A stretch of 64,000 nt of DNA from Stromatinia cepivora (taxonomy: Eukaryota > Ascomycota > Leotiomycetes > Helotiales > Sclerotiniaceae), in the NCBI GenBank assembly GCA_014898415.1, contig RCTD01000006.1, forward strand, positions 2,108,001-2,172,000. Reading direction: 5' to 3'. The notes below the pieces were generated by a model. The model saw only the letters and a program-made list of their open reading frames with translations, had not been told where the DNA came from and searched no databases. Made by a program: the position numbers and the translations under genes. Each line of letters starts with the position of its first letter. Position 1 is the stretch's first letter. Shown one piece after another: positions 35,411 through 48,142 of the stretch.

Positions 35411-36115
35411 ATATTTAAATAGTATTTATAAAAATAATAATATAAAGATATTTTTAATATTTAATAATAATCTAACAATCGATTAAATTTTAGATAATAA
35501 AATATAGATTTTAATTCTGATCTTTATTTTTTTATATAATTCTTTGATTATTATTATTTTCAAATCTTATAATACAAAACGAAAACGAAGAGAAATCGAT
35601 TACTAATCGATATCCAGATTTATTATTTAAAATCAAAATAATTCTAAAATAATATCGATTTTAGATAAATTTAAAAAAATAAAAATGAATTAATAAATAT
35701 ATATTCTTTTTTTTATATTTATTTCTTATTTTAATAACAAATTAATAATTATTATAAAAGAATATATTAATTTTGTTTATTGATATTAATAAAATACTTT
35801 TATTAAAATTAAAAATCTAATTCTATTCGATATATTTATTTTATTAAACAATATTAATTTATATTTTAAAATCAATAAAATAATATAATTTTATTAGAGT
35901 ATTATCAATTTTGAAAATTGCTTTGATAATTAAAATAATACATTTTTTTTATTAAAAATCCAGAATTACTAAAATAATTAAAATTATTATTAAATCCCAA
36001 TATTTTCTTAATTATTATTTTATAAAAAAATATATAAAGCAATTATAAACAAAATAATTGTTTTTATATTATCAATAAATATATAAATTAATTCATTTTT
36101 TAAAATATTGATTTA
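35411..36115. other. AT-rich filler between elements
   Basis: No recognisable gene or repeat; strongly mutated DNA between the Gypsy and Copia insertions. Confidence 0.6.
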
Positions 36116-36281
36116 TATTAACTTTTGGTGCAGGAAGTAGTAGTATTATTGACTATATAAATTGAACTAAGGATCTATATTTTTAGTAGGAGTAGAATTG
36201 AAATTATCCCTAAATATGATTTGTACACTATTATAATCTCGTAATCTCAATTCTAATCCTATAATGGCTTTATTTTCAATA
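36116..36281 (-). repeat. 3' LTR of the Copia element (left in the window)
   Basis: 166 bp; matches 41437-41602 over its full length, with mainly transition differences. Confidence 0.93.
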
Positions 36282-36289
36282 TTCCTCTA

Positions 36290-39200
36290 TTAAGGATATC
36301 CTATTCGATCCTTTTAGACTACTAATCCCAACATTTTCTTGAATCTTTCAAAAGCAATCCTTGTATAAGGCTTCATCATTCCGTCGATAACCATATTGTA
36401 TGTATTGATATAATTAATAGCGATTTTCTTTTTTTCTATCAAATCCCTGATGAAATAATAATTGATATCTATATGTTTGGATTATTTATACAAATGTGGG
36501 TTCTTGGTTAAAACTAAAGCGTTTTAATTATCATTAAGTATCTGAATCATATCTTTATTCTTTTCAATATAATTTGATCTGAATAAATCTTTGAGTATTT
36601 ATATAATCCATCTTTTTTGTTTGATGAATATTGTTATTATAATATATTCTGATTTTGTATTAAAGGTAGTTATAGATATTTGTTTTTTATTAGCCTACGA
36701 TATAGGGCTTTTATAGAATATCACAATTCCCTTTGAAACACTTTTCCGATCATATTTGTCATTAGCCCAATCTACATCTGTATATATCTTTATTGTATTA
36801 TCAGGCATATTATATTCTTTGCAGATATCAGATTGTATTCCCTTTAATTCAAATCATAATTTCTGTTTGATTGTTGATCGTAGATATTGTATTAGATTCT
36901 TCAAAGCTATAATATGATGTTTTACTGGTTTTGTTATAAATTGTGAAAGTCTTTCAATTGAGAACGCTATATTTAATCGAATGTATATTATTAAATGAAT
37001 TACATTTTCTATTCGTTATTGATATTTATTCATATCTATTAGTTCATCGTTATTGGTTGCTAATCGGAGATGGGTATAATTTACTATTAGTAATTTCTTA
37101 GTTTGATGTTGTTTATGTGTAATACCGTATTTGGTTAGCATAATATCGAGATATTCTTCTTGATTTATAGTTAATATATACGCTTTTTTATCGTGAATAA
37201 TTCTAACATTTAGGATCTTACTAATCTCCCCTAGATTCTTAATGTTAAAACGGACCGATAGTTTTTCATCGAATCAAATGATTTACGATGATGTACGCGA
37301 TACAATAATGATATCGTCGATATATATCAATAATATTATATTATGATCTTTGGATATATACAGATATAGATCTGCCAAACTTTGTACAAAACCTATACTT
37401 AAAAACTTTTTCTTCAATAGTAGATTTTAATCCCTTTCAGTTTACTTCAAACCATATAAACTTTGTAGGGCTTATAATACATATCCCTTTTTAACTTTGA
37501 TACCTTGGAATAATTCAAAGTAGATCTCTTCCTTCAAGTATGATTCAGTAAAGGTGTTTTTGATATCGAAATATGAATATTCCAAATTTTCCTTTATAAC
37601 AATAGCTAAGAATAATCTAAATATATTTAGCCTCATTATTAATATAAACGTTTCGTTGTAATTCTTTCCTAATACCTGATTGAACCCTCGAATCATTAAT
37701 TTTGCCTTAAATCGTTCTACTTTGTTATCCTTAATCTTAACTATAAATATCTATTTCGTTGAAACCAGATTACTTCTTTTAAGAAGTATATATTTTTCTC
37801 AAATACCATTTTGAACCAAAGATATGATTTCCTTTTAAATAACTTCCTTCCATTTTTTAGAATATTCTTGATCCGATATTGTTTCCTTATAAATTCTTGG
37901 TATTTTGATTCCTAGAATTTCTTTGATTAGATATATTACACCTTCTATATTGTTTATATTTATCAATGAAATTATAAAATCTAAAATAATCTTGTCTTTG
38001 ATATAAGGGTCCATTTTGTAAATAATTGGGATTGTAATTATAATGTGTTCTATACTTTTTTGAATTTTGGTCTATATAGATATTGCAATCAATGTCCTTA
38101 TAATCTTATTTTCCCATTCTTCTTCAGAATTTTGCTCTATATCTCTTTTCCGTTTTCGTATTAGATACCTTAAGAATTCATCTTCAAAATCCATTTTATT
38201 CTTTTATTCAATCTCAAATGATTATGGATTTACTTCATTTTTTGATCCTATTGAAATAAACTTATTAACAAAATTTAAAACAATCTTAAATTTTGCTTTT
38301 AATATAAATTCAGGGTTTGTAGAAATTGACTCTTAAACTGGACCCTCTAAAATAATGGATTCAATATCTGAAGTATCCTTGGAAGAAGATTCTTGATTTG
38401 TTTTCTGGATATTGTTATCTTTATCTTTATTGTATATTAGTATTAATATATTTAATTTACCTGATTTCAATTCAACAATTGAGATACTTAATATAATCAT
38501 TGAATTCGATATAATATCTGCTGGAAAAAACATTTAGAACAAAGATGATACAGATATCGCATTTAGTATTGAAAATGAAGAAGATGCCTTATTTGCTACC
38601 GGTTTATTACAAGGTTTTCGATCTGGCTTTACATTCTTTGTTCTTTATAAACTTGATTCATAATTTCTTAATTTAAGATTCAAATCTTCTCCTTGATGAG
38701 ATTCATTTATAATTACTTTGCTTAATCGAAATGTATAATCTAATTCTGGAGAATACATTTTGATATATTTATTTATAACTTTTGAATATCCTAAGAATAT
38801 ATCGATTTTTGAAGTATCCCGCAATTTGTTATATCTTTACCTTTTCAGAATAATCTTGAAATTGATATAAACGTAACATTTGTTCCTTTAGACTTTATAT
38901 ATTTCTATATCTGATATTATATTTATAAAAGCTTTTATAAGGGATCGATCTATTCCGTTTATATCAGGATCAATATTAATGCAATTCCTGATATAAATAT
39001 TGTACTTTATAACTTTATCCCAAAATTCTAATGGTAATCTAATTTCTTTTAACATTGCTTTTATATCTGTTTCTGTAATCCTTATATTCTGTTTTGCAGA
39101 TTCATTTTAATATGAAAAAGCAATTATTGTAACTTCGGATTGTGTACCTGATGATCATTTACGAATAATTTATAGGAGTTCCAATGCATTATTAATCCTG

Positions 39201-41029
39201 ACTGTAATGATCTTTTCTTTAGTAACTAATTCCATCTCCTTTTTCCAAATTTTCAATATTTGAATTATATCATCTTTTTGTTTAAGTAATATAATCCAAT
39301 TTATTTTTGTACAATTATCAATGATCAATATGAAATAACGATTCCCTCGAATCGATTTTAAGAATGATCCTATAATATCGAAATATATAAATTCGAATCT
39401 CTTTGATTTGTGCAGATTTAATTGCTTCAGAATACAATTGGTCATTTTAATAAATATACACACTTCATAGATATCTAATTCAATTAGAACCTTTATCAGC
39501 TTGATTATATTAAATACCTTATATAAATTCTTGATCTTATCTGGACCTAGATAATTGAATCTTTGATACCATAACAGATATCTCTCTTTCTCCTTGAATA
39601 TTAATTCATTATCGATACCTTTGATACCATCAATTATCTTTAAAGAAAAACCTTTTTCCTGATCATTTTGATATATACTAAAATAGAAAACTATATCCTC
39701 ATATCCTTTAGTCATATATAAAACTATATACATTCTATCTTACATTCTAATACAGATGATTTTCTTATTGTTCTTTTTAAAATATATATAATAAGAATTG
39801 AATTCCTTTTGCAACCCTATTTCGCAGATCCTTTTTTCTAACAACAAATTTACTCCTAATCCTGATATATATAACACATTTGAAAATAACATCTTAGAAT
39901 CATCTTCGTATACTATATCCACTAAATCCTAATAACGACAATACATTATTCCCCTATTAATCTTTATCCTTCGTTTAGTAATAGATTTTATTGATCTGAA
40001 TAATGAAGATTGATCAAATATATATAAAAAAGCGTTTATATCGGTATACTATTTGCTAAAGAAAATCTTATTAATGATTTCCTTTGTCAAATTGCAATCT
40101 TCCTTTATTATATCCTTAATATCGGAATCTGATTCAGAGATATTGTTAGCAAAATATATTTGGTCTTTCTTATTGAAATAGATCTTCTTCGGATTCAATA
40201 ATCCCTTTCTCCTTTAATAATGAAGATAATTATAAAGGAGTTTGCTGGCTCACATTAAATATAAATAATCTTGTATATTATAATCTTTTCTTTGATACAG
40301 ATCATAAGCATTGTTTGGGGTCTCGAAATCTGATTCTTGGTATTAAGAAATATACCTAGATCCTTTCACAATTTATATTAACTCTGATCTATTCTTAAAA
40401 TAAAGTTCTTTAATTTATAAATACTTGATCTTATCGTTAATATTAAAGTTGATTTGAATATTCAATATATCCATTACTCCTTGATAATCGATTAGAAGAT
40501 TATATATTAAAACCAAAAATAAGACAATATTTTGATATACTAATCAATAGCTTTTATTTGCAACTCCTAATTTCCTTTTATACTTTTTCAATTTATCCCA
40601 AACTTCGATAATAGTTATATCGAGATAGATATTGAATTGGAATTTAAAGTTCTAGATCATCGTTATATACATATTGACTATAACTACATTAACTCTGATA
40701 TATTTTGATTTAAGATATCTCCAAAATGTATATACTATTGAATATTCATTAGTAAAGACTTTATCATTATCATTAAATATTATACAAATATATAATAATG
40801 TATTCACTTCATCCTTTAAATATTCCGATTTCAATTCGACATTATAATATACATGATCATTGATTTTGTAAATAGATACTATATTGGATCCTGCAATCTG
40901 CACATATTCATCTAATATTTGATCAATTATGTAAAACTATCCTTTCCCTTTCAATTGTATCTTCGTTTGTTTGAACCATCGCTCATAATTATTTTGATCA
41001 AGCTTCAAAGGATTGTTTGATTCCAACAT
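36290..41029 (-). pseudogene. Gag-pol of the Copia element
   Basis: Gag starts at 41029 (MLESNNPLKLDQNNYERWFK, typical Copia gag). Then the protease-proximal block LYISGLGVNLLLEKRICE (39830-39890), the pre-integrase and integrase region (LLWYQRFNYLGPDKI at about 39560, FIYFDIIGSF at 39370, LIIDNCTKINW at 39310), RT (IRGFNQVLGKNYNETF at 37690, FDIKNTFTESYLKEEIYF at 37550, and an intact YIDD active-site box near 37315-37330) and RNase H to about 36290. Many TAA/TAG codons interrupt it. Confidence 0.92.
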
Positions 41030-41436
41030 TGTAAAGGTTTCTTATTGTTTGATAAATATCGGAGATAATCTTCAGATTTTTAAAACGATCTTAAAAAAAA
41101 AAAGGTATACAGCAAATAAATTCAAAATAATAAAGAAATATAAAAATAAAGCAATAAAAAAAAATTCGTAAAATTGTATTGTAATATGTTTTCTTGTAAC
41201 TATACGAACTTGCTTTTCGCCTCTACTATAATTCTGTATCAGCATTATACAAACTGCTCTCCGCTCTGACCTGTAATATTATAAATTATAAACTATATTA
41301 TCGTATTTCAACTCTGCTTCGATAACACTATATGAAAACTTTGATTTTTATTCTGTTCCACCCCTACTAGCTATACTAATTCTTTCTCGATTTGCTTTGC
41401 TTTCTAATCATTACTATACAACCGGATTTTATAATT

Positions 41437-41602
41437 TGTTAACTTTTAATGCAAAAAGTAGTAATATTATTAACTATATAAATTGAACTAAGGATCTATA
41501 TTTCTAGTAGAAATAGAATTGAGATTATCCCCAAATATAGTTTGTACACCATTGTGGTCTCGTGATCTCAATTCTAATCCTATGATGGCCTCATTTCCAA
41601 CA
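41437..41602 (-). repeat. 5' LTR of the Copia element (right in the window)
   Basis: 166 bp; less mutated than its partner, with intact TGTTAAC and TTTCCAACA ends. Confidence 0.93.
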
Positions 41603-41753
41603 ATTTAATTAATAATAATAATAATATTATTATTTTTGTTTTCAATAATCTTTTTTCGAAGTTTCTTTATTTTTCTTTTTTGTTAAAGGAAATTTGAAAT
41701 ATTAAAATTATAATTATATATTAATAATTAATAATATATTATTTTATTATTTA

Positions 41754-43589
41754 AGTCTAATACCCCACTTTCGGGCCACCCCCTGTTTTAGGCCACCTCG
41801 AAAATATCATTATATAAATTTTAAACTTTAATAATTCAACAATTACTCTACTTCAATAAAATCCTTTGTAGTATCTGTTTTATAATCATTATTAGAATCA
41901 TTCTTTTCAATTTCACGATCCCCCATCTCAATTTGCATTTCCCGAATAGTTTTAATCTTTGCAAACCTTGAATTCGGATTAATTTTTATTATTCGTTTTT
42001 TTTTAGATATAATCTATTCTAATTTATATTTCAATTGTTTTATTCGATACTTTGATTGTATAAGTTTATAATCCTTAACATCAAAACCTTTTGTGATTTT
42101 ACAAAATAGTAATCGACGAATTGGAAGATCGATCTCTTTTTCTTGAATCATTGTATATATATATTTTCGAAGATCTAATACTTTTTGAAGGATTTTTTAT
42201 AGAATAAAAGATAATTCTATATTTCATTGATATTGAAAATCATTATTTGAAACAAAATTTTGATTTAGAATTTTATTATTGTTATTCTTAAATAATAAAC
42301 GATTTATAAAAGACTTAATACGGTTTTGAAATTATAAATCAGAAGCCTTCTATCCAGATTTATATTATAAATTGTCAAATTCTTTATTCTAGCTTTCTAA
42401 TAACAGATAAGAAAACTACGCTTCCTAGTTATTAAAGAATCCAATAAAGAATTCAATTTATTGAAATAATATTTATAAGTATTTTTGAAAGATAAGAACA
42501 CTGATAAATCTAATGATTATAATATATATGATGTATATAACGATAAAAATAGAAAATGGATATTGTTTTTAAAGTATTCAAGTATAAACTTAATGGTTTT
42601 ATAACTTCCATGATTATTTAATATAAATAATCTAGTTTCTTTAAATCGGAAAAGGGTAGTTTAAGGAATAAAGATTGTTTTCAATTATTCAAACCCTATA
42701 ATATCTATCGTCTATTTATTATTTGTAATAATGAACTTTCATTCCTTATATAAAGTAAGATCTATAAGAAACTATTATTATTATATATATTTTCCTTTGA
42801 AAATAACAAATAATTTGAATGCCCATTTTATTACCGAAATACATTCAATAAAAGATATCCAAACTCTTAAACCAGATTGTTTTTTTTGAATAAAACGATA
42901 TTCTGAACTTTTTATTATTAAGTTATTTAAATCTTGATCTTCTATGATACCAATTTCATTTATATTCCATTGGTTTTCAGGTTTAATATACTTAATCGAG
43001 GGCAAATTGAATTTTTCAAACTATTTGCCAATAATTTCATTAGTAATACCTGAAACATATACAGAATCAATTCGATATTATCTTTTGATTTTAATTTCAG
43101 GATTCCTTTTCAAAAAATTCTGTATCCATCATTTTCCAAATGAAGAATTATCTTCTTTCATTTCGAGAAAGCTTTTACTCATTTTCCTTATTTATTGATG
43201 AATAGGATTAATACCTAATGATTCCTATATTAATATTTAATCTACTAATGTTCTCTTCTAAACTAGAGTTATCTTTTGTATATTTTGTATATTATTTTTA
43301 TAAGATAAATGATCATCTATTCGATTTTGAAATATAGTATAAAGAATATTATATTTCGAATTGGTTCGATGTATAACTAGTTTATTTGCAATTGCATCAA
43401 GGGTCATAACAATATCATCTTTGGTATAAATATTCGTCATATTATAAATAATAATATATTCAAATTTCAGATCGATTGATTAAATGATTGTTGAATTATT
43501 AAAGATTTAATAAGGGAGATTGCTTAAAATGAGGTGGTTTTTTAAGGTGGCCCAAAAGAGGGGGTGGCCCGAAAGTGGGGTATTAGACT
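41754..43589 (-). mobile_element. pogo/Fot1-like DNA transposon (Tc1/mariner superfamily), 1.84 kb
   Basis: Terminal inverted repeats of about 45 bp begin AGTCTAATACCCCACTTTCG and continue GGCCACCCCCT; TA duplication at 41752-41753 and 43590-43591. The AGTC start, the C-rich end and the TA target are typical of fungal Fot1-type elements. The transposase is on the minus strand. Confidence 0.93.
41830..43440 (-). pseudogene. Transposase of the pogo/Fot1-like element
   Basis: Begins at 43440 with a psq-type helix-turn-helix (DDIVMTLDAIANKL ... IFQNRIDDH), then a CENP-B-type DNA-binding region, and the start of the DDE domain: ENQWNINEIGI (the N-x-D/N-E block with the first catalytic Asp mutated to Asn) followed by RFIQKKQSGLRVWISFIECI and FVIFKGKYI. 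The C-terminal part is heavily degraded. Inactive through stops and loss of the catalytic Asp. Confidence 0.85.
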
Positions 43590-43591
43590 TA

Positions 43592-45060
43592 GATTATTTA
43601 TATTAAGAAAGATTAAAAGAATAATTTGATTATACAAAAGGATTAATTTGTTTTCGATTACGAAATAAATTGAAGGTATTTATTGTATGATATATTTTAT
43701 TTATATTCTTTAAATAATATATTTACTTGATTAATTCATTTTTATTTTCAGATTATTAAAATGATTCCGAAATTCTTTTTGTAATATAAAAAAATAAATC
43801 TATTAAGAAATATTCTTTCCAAATACTTTCTATTTTAAATTCGATTTCTTCCTTTAAATCATCAAAATATATTATAAAACTATTTATATTTTATATAGAT
43901 TAGTATTTAATATAGATTATTTATTATATAATTAAATATTATCAATTGCTTTTATTTAATATTGTATTATATATATATTCTTTGAATTCTTTTTATAATA
44001 TATTAGAATCTGTTATTCTGATTTTATATCAATATTAAATTATAAAAATTATTTTTAGAAATATTAAATAATATAATCTATTTTCTTTTGATTTATCAAA
44101 AAATAATATCCATTATTATTCTAAAATATAAATTCAATTTAAAAAAAAGTTTTTGGTTTCTATAATAATGAAATCTTTATAAAATAAAAGTTTTTAAAAT
44201 CCTGGGGACCCCTCTCGAAAAACAGAAATAAAATTAAATACCCCCTCTCTACCACTAACAATTATTATTAATAAAAATTATTTTTTTTATATATAAAACA
44301 AATAAAGATTTTTTTAATTTATTATTGATTTTTCGATTTAAAGATTTCCAATTCTTTTTGTATATTTTCGAATCTTTATATTAATTTTATTTTGAATTAT
44401 ATAATAAGTTAATAATTCAATATCATTATTTCGTTATTATTATTATTCAGAATCCTCGATATATTTTCCCTTTGATTTTGAAAGGTATTTAAATTGATTA
44501 AAAAATTTGGAATACTTTTTATTCTTACTATAATTACTCAAAAGAATATTGATAATAATTAATTAACAAATTATTCTTAAAGAAATAAAATGAAAAGAAT
44601 TATAAGAATTATAAATAATAAAAAATCAATTAATCTTTAATAAATTATTTAAATTTTTTATCTTTTTTATAAAAAAATTCATTTTCTTTTTAAAATCAAT
44701 AATAAATAATATCAAATCAATAATCTCTATCATTAATATATTATATAAAAAAAGTTTCTTCAAATCCTAAAAATAATATAATAATATATTATTATCTTTA
44801 TACCTAAACCTCAATTATAAATCGAATCTCATATAGATCCTAAAATATAACAAACATCAAATTGATAATCGTAATAATCTTCTTTATTAAAAATAATAAT
44901 ATCTTTATAATATCAATAAATATCGATTTTTAAAATTTAGAAAAGAAATATATATATCTCTATAATAAAAATCCAATATGAATAAAGATAGATATTTCGA
45001 AAATTTATTTCCTGTTTTTTAGTGTTCTTAAATGTATAATATCAATGTGATTTTATAACC
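43592..45060. other. AT-rich, RIP-degraded DNA left of ADE2
   Basis: No gene recognised. One small less AT-rich patch (44200-44260, CCTGGGGACCCCTC and TACCCCCTCTCTACC) suggests the remnant of another element end. The border to ADE2 coding sequence is within about 10 bp of its stop codon. Confidence 0.6.
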
Positions 45061-45068
45061 TCTAAAAT

Positions 45069-46927
45069 CTAATAACCCTGCCAGCTGACCTCTTCCAATC
45101 GTCCCTTCTTTCCCACAACTTCGTCTTCCATTTTCTTCATGTAATCCTCCATCTTTCCAAACACGACACTATCACTAGCCCCTATTATTCTAGCGGCCAA
45201 TAACGCTGCATTGACACTGTTATTGATCGCAACAGTTGCAACAGGAACTCCTCTCGGCATTTGTACTATGCTCAGCAGACTGTCCATTCCATCCAACGTA
45301 CTACCCTTCACTGGTACCCCGATAACTGGAAGAGGAGTTTGCGCAGCGATCATACCAGGTAAATGGGCAGCTCCACCTGCAGCAGCTATGATGACTTTGA
45401 AGCCGTTGGAAGCGGCGTCGCGTGCAAAATCTGCCATGAGCTGTGGTGTACGGTGTGCGGATGTGATAGTAAGGAAGTATGGGATTTGGAGAGAATCGAG
45501 GATAGCGAGGCCGGGCTTTAGGATGGGTAGATCTGAGTCTGAACCCATGGTAATAGCGACGAGTTTTTGTGGGGAGGGGGTTGAGATTGTGGTAGATGTG
45601 GATTTGGGGAGACCTTTACGCTCGGCGCGCATGTTGTCACTAAGGGTGATTAGGGGGGAGATAAGTTGTTCGGCTTGAGCCATAGAATTGCCAATGACAG
45701 TGATGTGCCCGATTTTGCGCGCTGGTTTGGATTCTTTTCCATACATATGGAGATTGGCTGTGGGGATTGCCGCGGTTTGTTGCATTAATTCTTCGTGGGA
45801 ATCTTTTGATGCGCCGCCGAGGATGTTCAACATGATGGTCGCAGGAAACATTGAAGGAATAGTCGAGTTAGGGAATGATGGCATGATGCCTAATATCGAC
45901 AGGAGCTGCGATTTGTATTGTGACATTGTTGGGCATGCTTCGATTGTGTAATGTCCCGAGCTTTAGTAGAATCATGTCAGTACTCGTTTCATTTCACCAT
46001 TGAATTGCCGGGTCAGGGCACTTACTTGTGAGGTCGAGGAGCAATCTCATTGACCAGCAGTTGACCATCTTCCATAACAAACAGCTCAACTCCAAAGACA
46101 CCTTTGCCCCAAAGACTTCCCACTGCTTTTCGCGCTAGGGCTTGTGCTTTCTTTTGAAGATCGCTGGAAATTCCTCTTGCTGGAGCATAGACCAATTTGC
46201 AAATGCTATCTTCGTGAATTGTCTCGACAACCGGGTATGCGACGGTAGAGCCCCCATCCTTGGAAACTTCATTTTCAGTCTTCACAACCATCACCGCAAG
46301 CTCCATTTTGAAGCTTGCCCATTTCTCGGCATATAACGACCTATCTTTTAAAACTTCAAGGGCGTTCTTGATATCGGATTCTGATTTCACAGGACAATTA
46401 CCTCGTCCATCATAGGCATCTTTCCTTGCTTTCAGCATGAATGGGTACCCGTGCGTGCGGCCAAACTCCTCAAGGTTTCCAGCTTCAACCGCTTGTGATG
46501 TCGCGGTTTGTACTCCGGCTTTGATGAGGTGCTCCTTCTGTAAATACTTGTCCTGGATGACTCGCAATGTCCTCCAGCCTAAGCGCATATTAGTGTTGTT
46601 CCAAAGCTTGAATCAACATATCCACGATGGAAAACAAGATGGACACCTACTGGGTTGCACTTCCACCCCAGAATGCGCCAGCTCTTCTAATACGTATGTG
46701 TCAACATGTTCAATTTCCACTGTCAAAACATCGACTTTCTTTGCAAGTTCGCGGATTTTCTCTGCATCGATGAAAGAGCCATCGAGATGGTCGTTCTTGG
46801 CATTGACTTGTTTGGCTGGAGAGTTTGGTGCATCAAGAATGATAACCTTAACACCAAGAGGGTTCGCAGCTTCGCAGAGCATCTGCCCCAACTGTCCTCC
46901 TCCCAAAAGTCCTAAAGTTTTCTCCAT
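45069..46927 (-). CDS. ADE2: Phosphoribosylaminoimidazole carboxylase, fused PurK-PurE
   Basis: Catalyses carboxylation of AIR to CAIR in de novo purine synthesis, cytosol. Exons 46927-46651, 46578-46026 and 45960-45069 give 573 residues, the usual length. The N-terminal ATP-grasp (PurK) part starts MEKTLGLLGGGQLGQM and includes IQDKYLQKEHL, DAYDGRGNCPV, GVFGVELFV and NEIAPRPHNSGHYT (joined across intron 2). The C-terminal PurE part carries GSDSD at residues 416-420, SAHRTP, and AGGAAHLPGM. Intron 1 uses GTAGGT, intron 2 GTAAGT. The gene is intact and of normal base composition although repeats begin directly on both sides. Confidence 0.98.
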
Positions 46928-47655
46928 GATGTCGAATGGTGGGGGTGATGATTGCGGGGTTCTGAGTAGAAGGAAAAATTTGGGTTGGGGTAATTTAAAT
47001 GACTGGCAGAAACCCCCACATTCGTTCACCGCCCGCCCGTGCAAAAGGCGGTGAGTTTGGAACATTCCTCAACATGGGGTCCGATATCATTTCAATAGTA
47101 TACTAATCGGTGATATATAAATTTTATAGACCAGCGATCAGTAATTTATTGACTAAAGATAAAGTAATTATTTTTGTAACTATAGCTTTTTCAAAACATA
47201 CAACGAGATTTTAATATATAATAAGATATTAATATAAATAACTTCAAATTTGATAAATAATCTTTATTTAATAATTAAACTATTATTCCTTCAATATTTC
47301 AATATATACTTTTCGAAATTCAATCTTCTCTCTTCTCTTTTCTTCTCTCTTCTCCTTCTCCTTCTTATCTTCTCTCTTCTTTACAAAAATCTTACTATTA
47401 TTAAAATTTGAAAATATATTATAATTATTTTATTTTATTAAAGAAAAAAAACCGAATAGAAAAAGAAAAGAAATTTAATCAATTTAATCAATTTAATCAA
47501 TTTAATCAATTTAATCAATTTAATCAATTTAATCAATTTAATCAATTTAATCAATTTATCTTTTTAATTTCTATTTATTTTGATAAAATCGAAAGAATTC
47601 ATTTATTATATTTTAAGAAATTAGGAAATTAAAAATTAAATTGGAAATTGAAAAC
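46928..47655. other. ADE2 promoter passing into AT-rich DNA
   Basis: Only about 150 bp of gene-like composition precede ADE2; from about 47090 the sequence is AT-rich. Contains a pyrimidine-rich CTTCTC-type stretch at 47330-47380 and a 9-bp tandem array. Confidence 0.6.
47472..47559 (+). repeat. Nine tandem copies of a 9-bp unit
   Basis: Perfect AATTTAATC units from 47472 to 47552 followed by a partial copy. In one frame it reads FNQ repeated, which is a by-product and not evidence of a gene. Confidence 0.95.
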
Positions 47656-48142
47656 TGTAAGAGTTATTGGCAAAGAATCGACTAGTATTTCAATATCATA
47701 AAAAAGGTTCAAAATCTTTTATTAATTCTTTAAATCTATTGAAGAGTCCTTTATATTGTGAAAGAGGTAGGTCGAGATACGTGCGTCCCGATAACACGCT
47801 GCAAAGGGAAATGGGAATTGGAACTGATCAGATTATATTGTAAAGGCTTCAAATAGTAAAACTAATAGGTTTAGATAATGATTTGGGTTGTGCACAAATA
47901 GAGTACAAAAAGACTAATGGAAAAACGATTGATTTCTTTCAAGGAGAAGGGAACAGAGCTTTCTCTTATATCTAACTACGAAGAGTCATGTGACCATATG
48001 ACTACGAACTAGCTACGTGTTAGGCCTTGATATCCCAACTTTCTCACAATATATAAATGAAAACTCTTCAATCTAGTATAAAAACCCTTTCGATATCGGC
48101 CCGTTTTCGGTTAATCTATAAAATGTATTTGTATTTGTAACA
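47656..48142 (-). repeat. 3' LTR of the 191-bp-LTR element, split by an insertion
   Basis: Parts 47656-47756 and 48053-48142 align end to end with 49780-49970 after removal of the 292-bp solo LTR and one ATAT. Confidence 0.9.
47757..48048 (-). mobile_element. Solo LTR of the 11-kb Gypsy family
   Basis: 292 bp, reverse complement of the Gypsy LTR, with intact TGTGA/TCACA ends and ATAT on both sides (47753-47756 and 48049-48052). It is the least mutated copy of the four in the window. Arises by recombination between two LTRs of one element. Confidence 0.95.

Larger units (their letters stand above)
36116..41602 (-). mobile_element. Ty1/Copia LTR retrotransposon, 5.5 kb, RIP-inactivated
   Basis: Two 166-bp LTRs (TGTT...AACA ends) and a perfect 5-bp target duplication ATTTA (36111-36115 and 41603-41607). 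On the minus strand gag, protease, integrase, RT and RNase H follow each other; integrase before RT defines Ty1/Copia. All parts carry RIP-type stops. Confidence 0.95.

Noticed and set aside
44196..44260. Less AT-rich patch with CCTGGGGACCCCTC
   Set aside because: Could be a transposon end, but I found no inverted or direct partner.
45211..45678. 155-codon plus-strand frame
   Set aside because: Antisense shadow of ADE2 exon 3; codon pattern of ADE2 explains the absence of stops.
46437..47054. 205-codon plus-strand frame
   Set aside because: Antisense to ADE2 exons 1-2 and intron; no recognisable protein.
47408..47632. Protein with repeated FNQ
   Set aside because: Produced by the 9-bp tandem repeat in AT-rich DNA; no gene signals.
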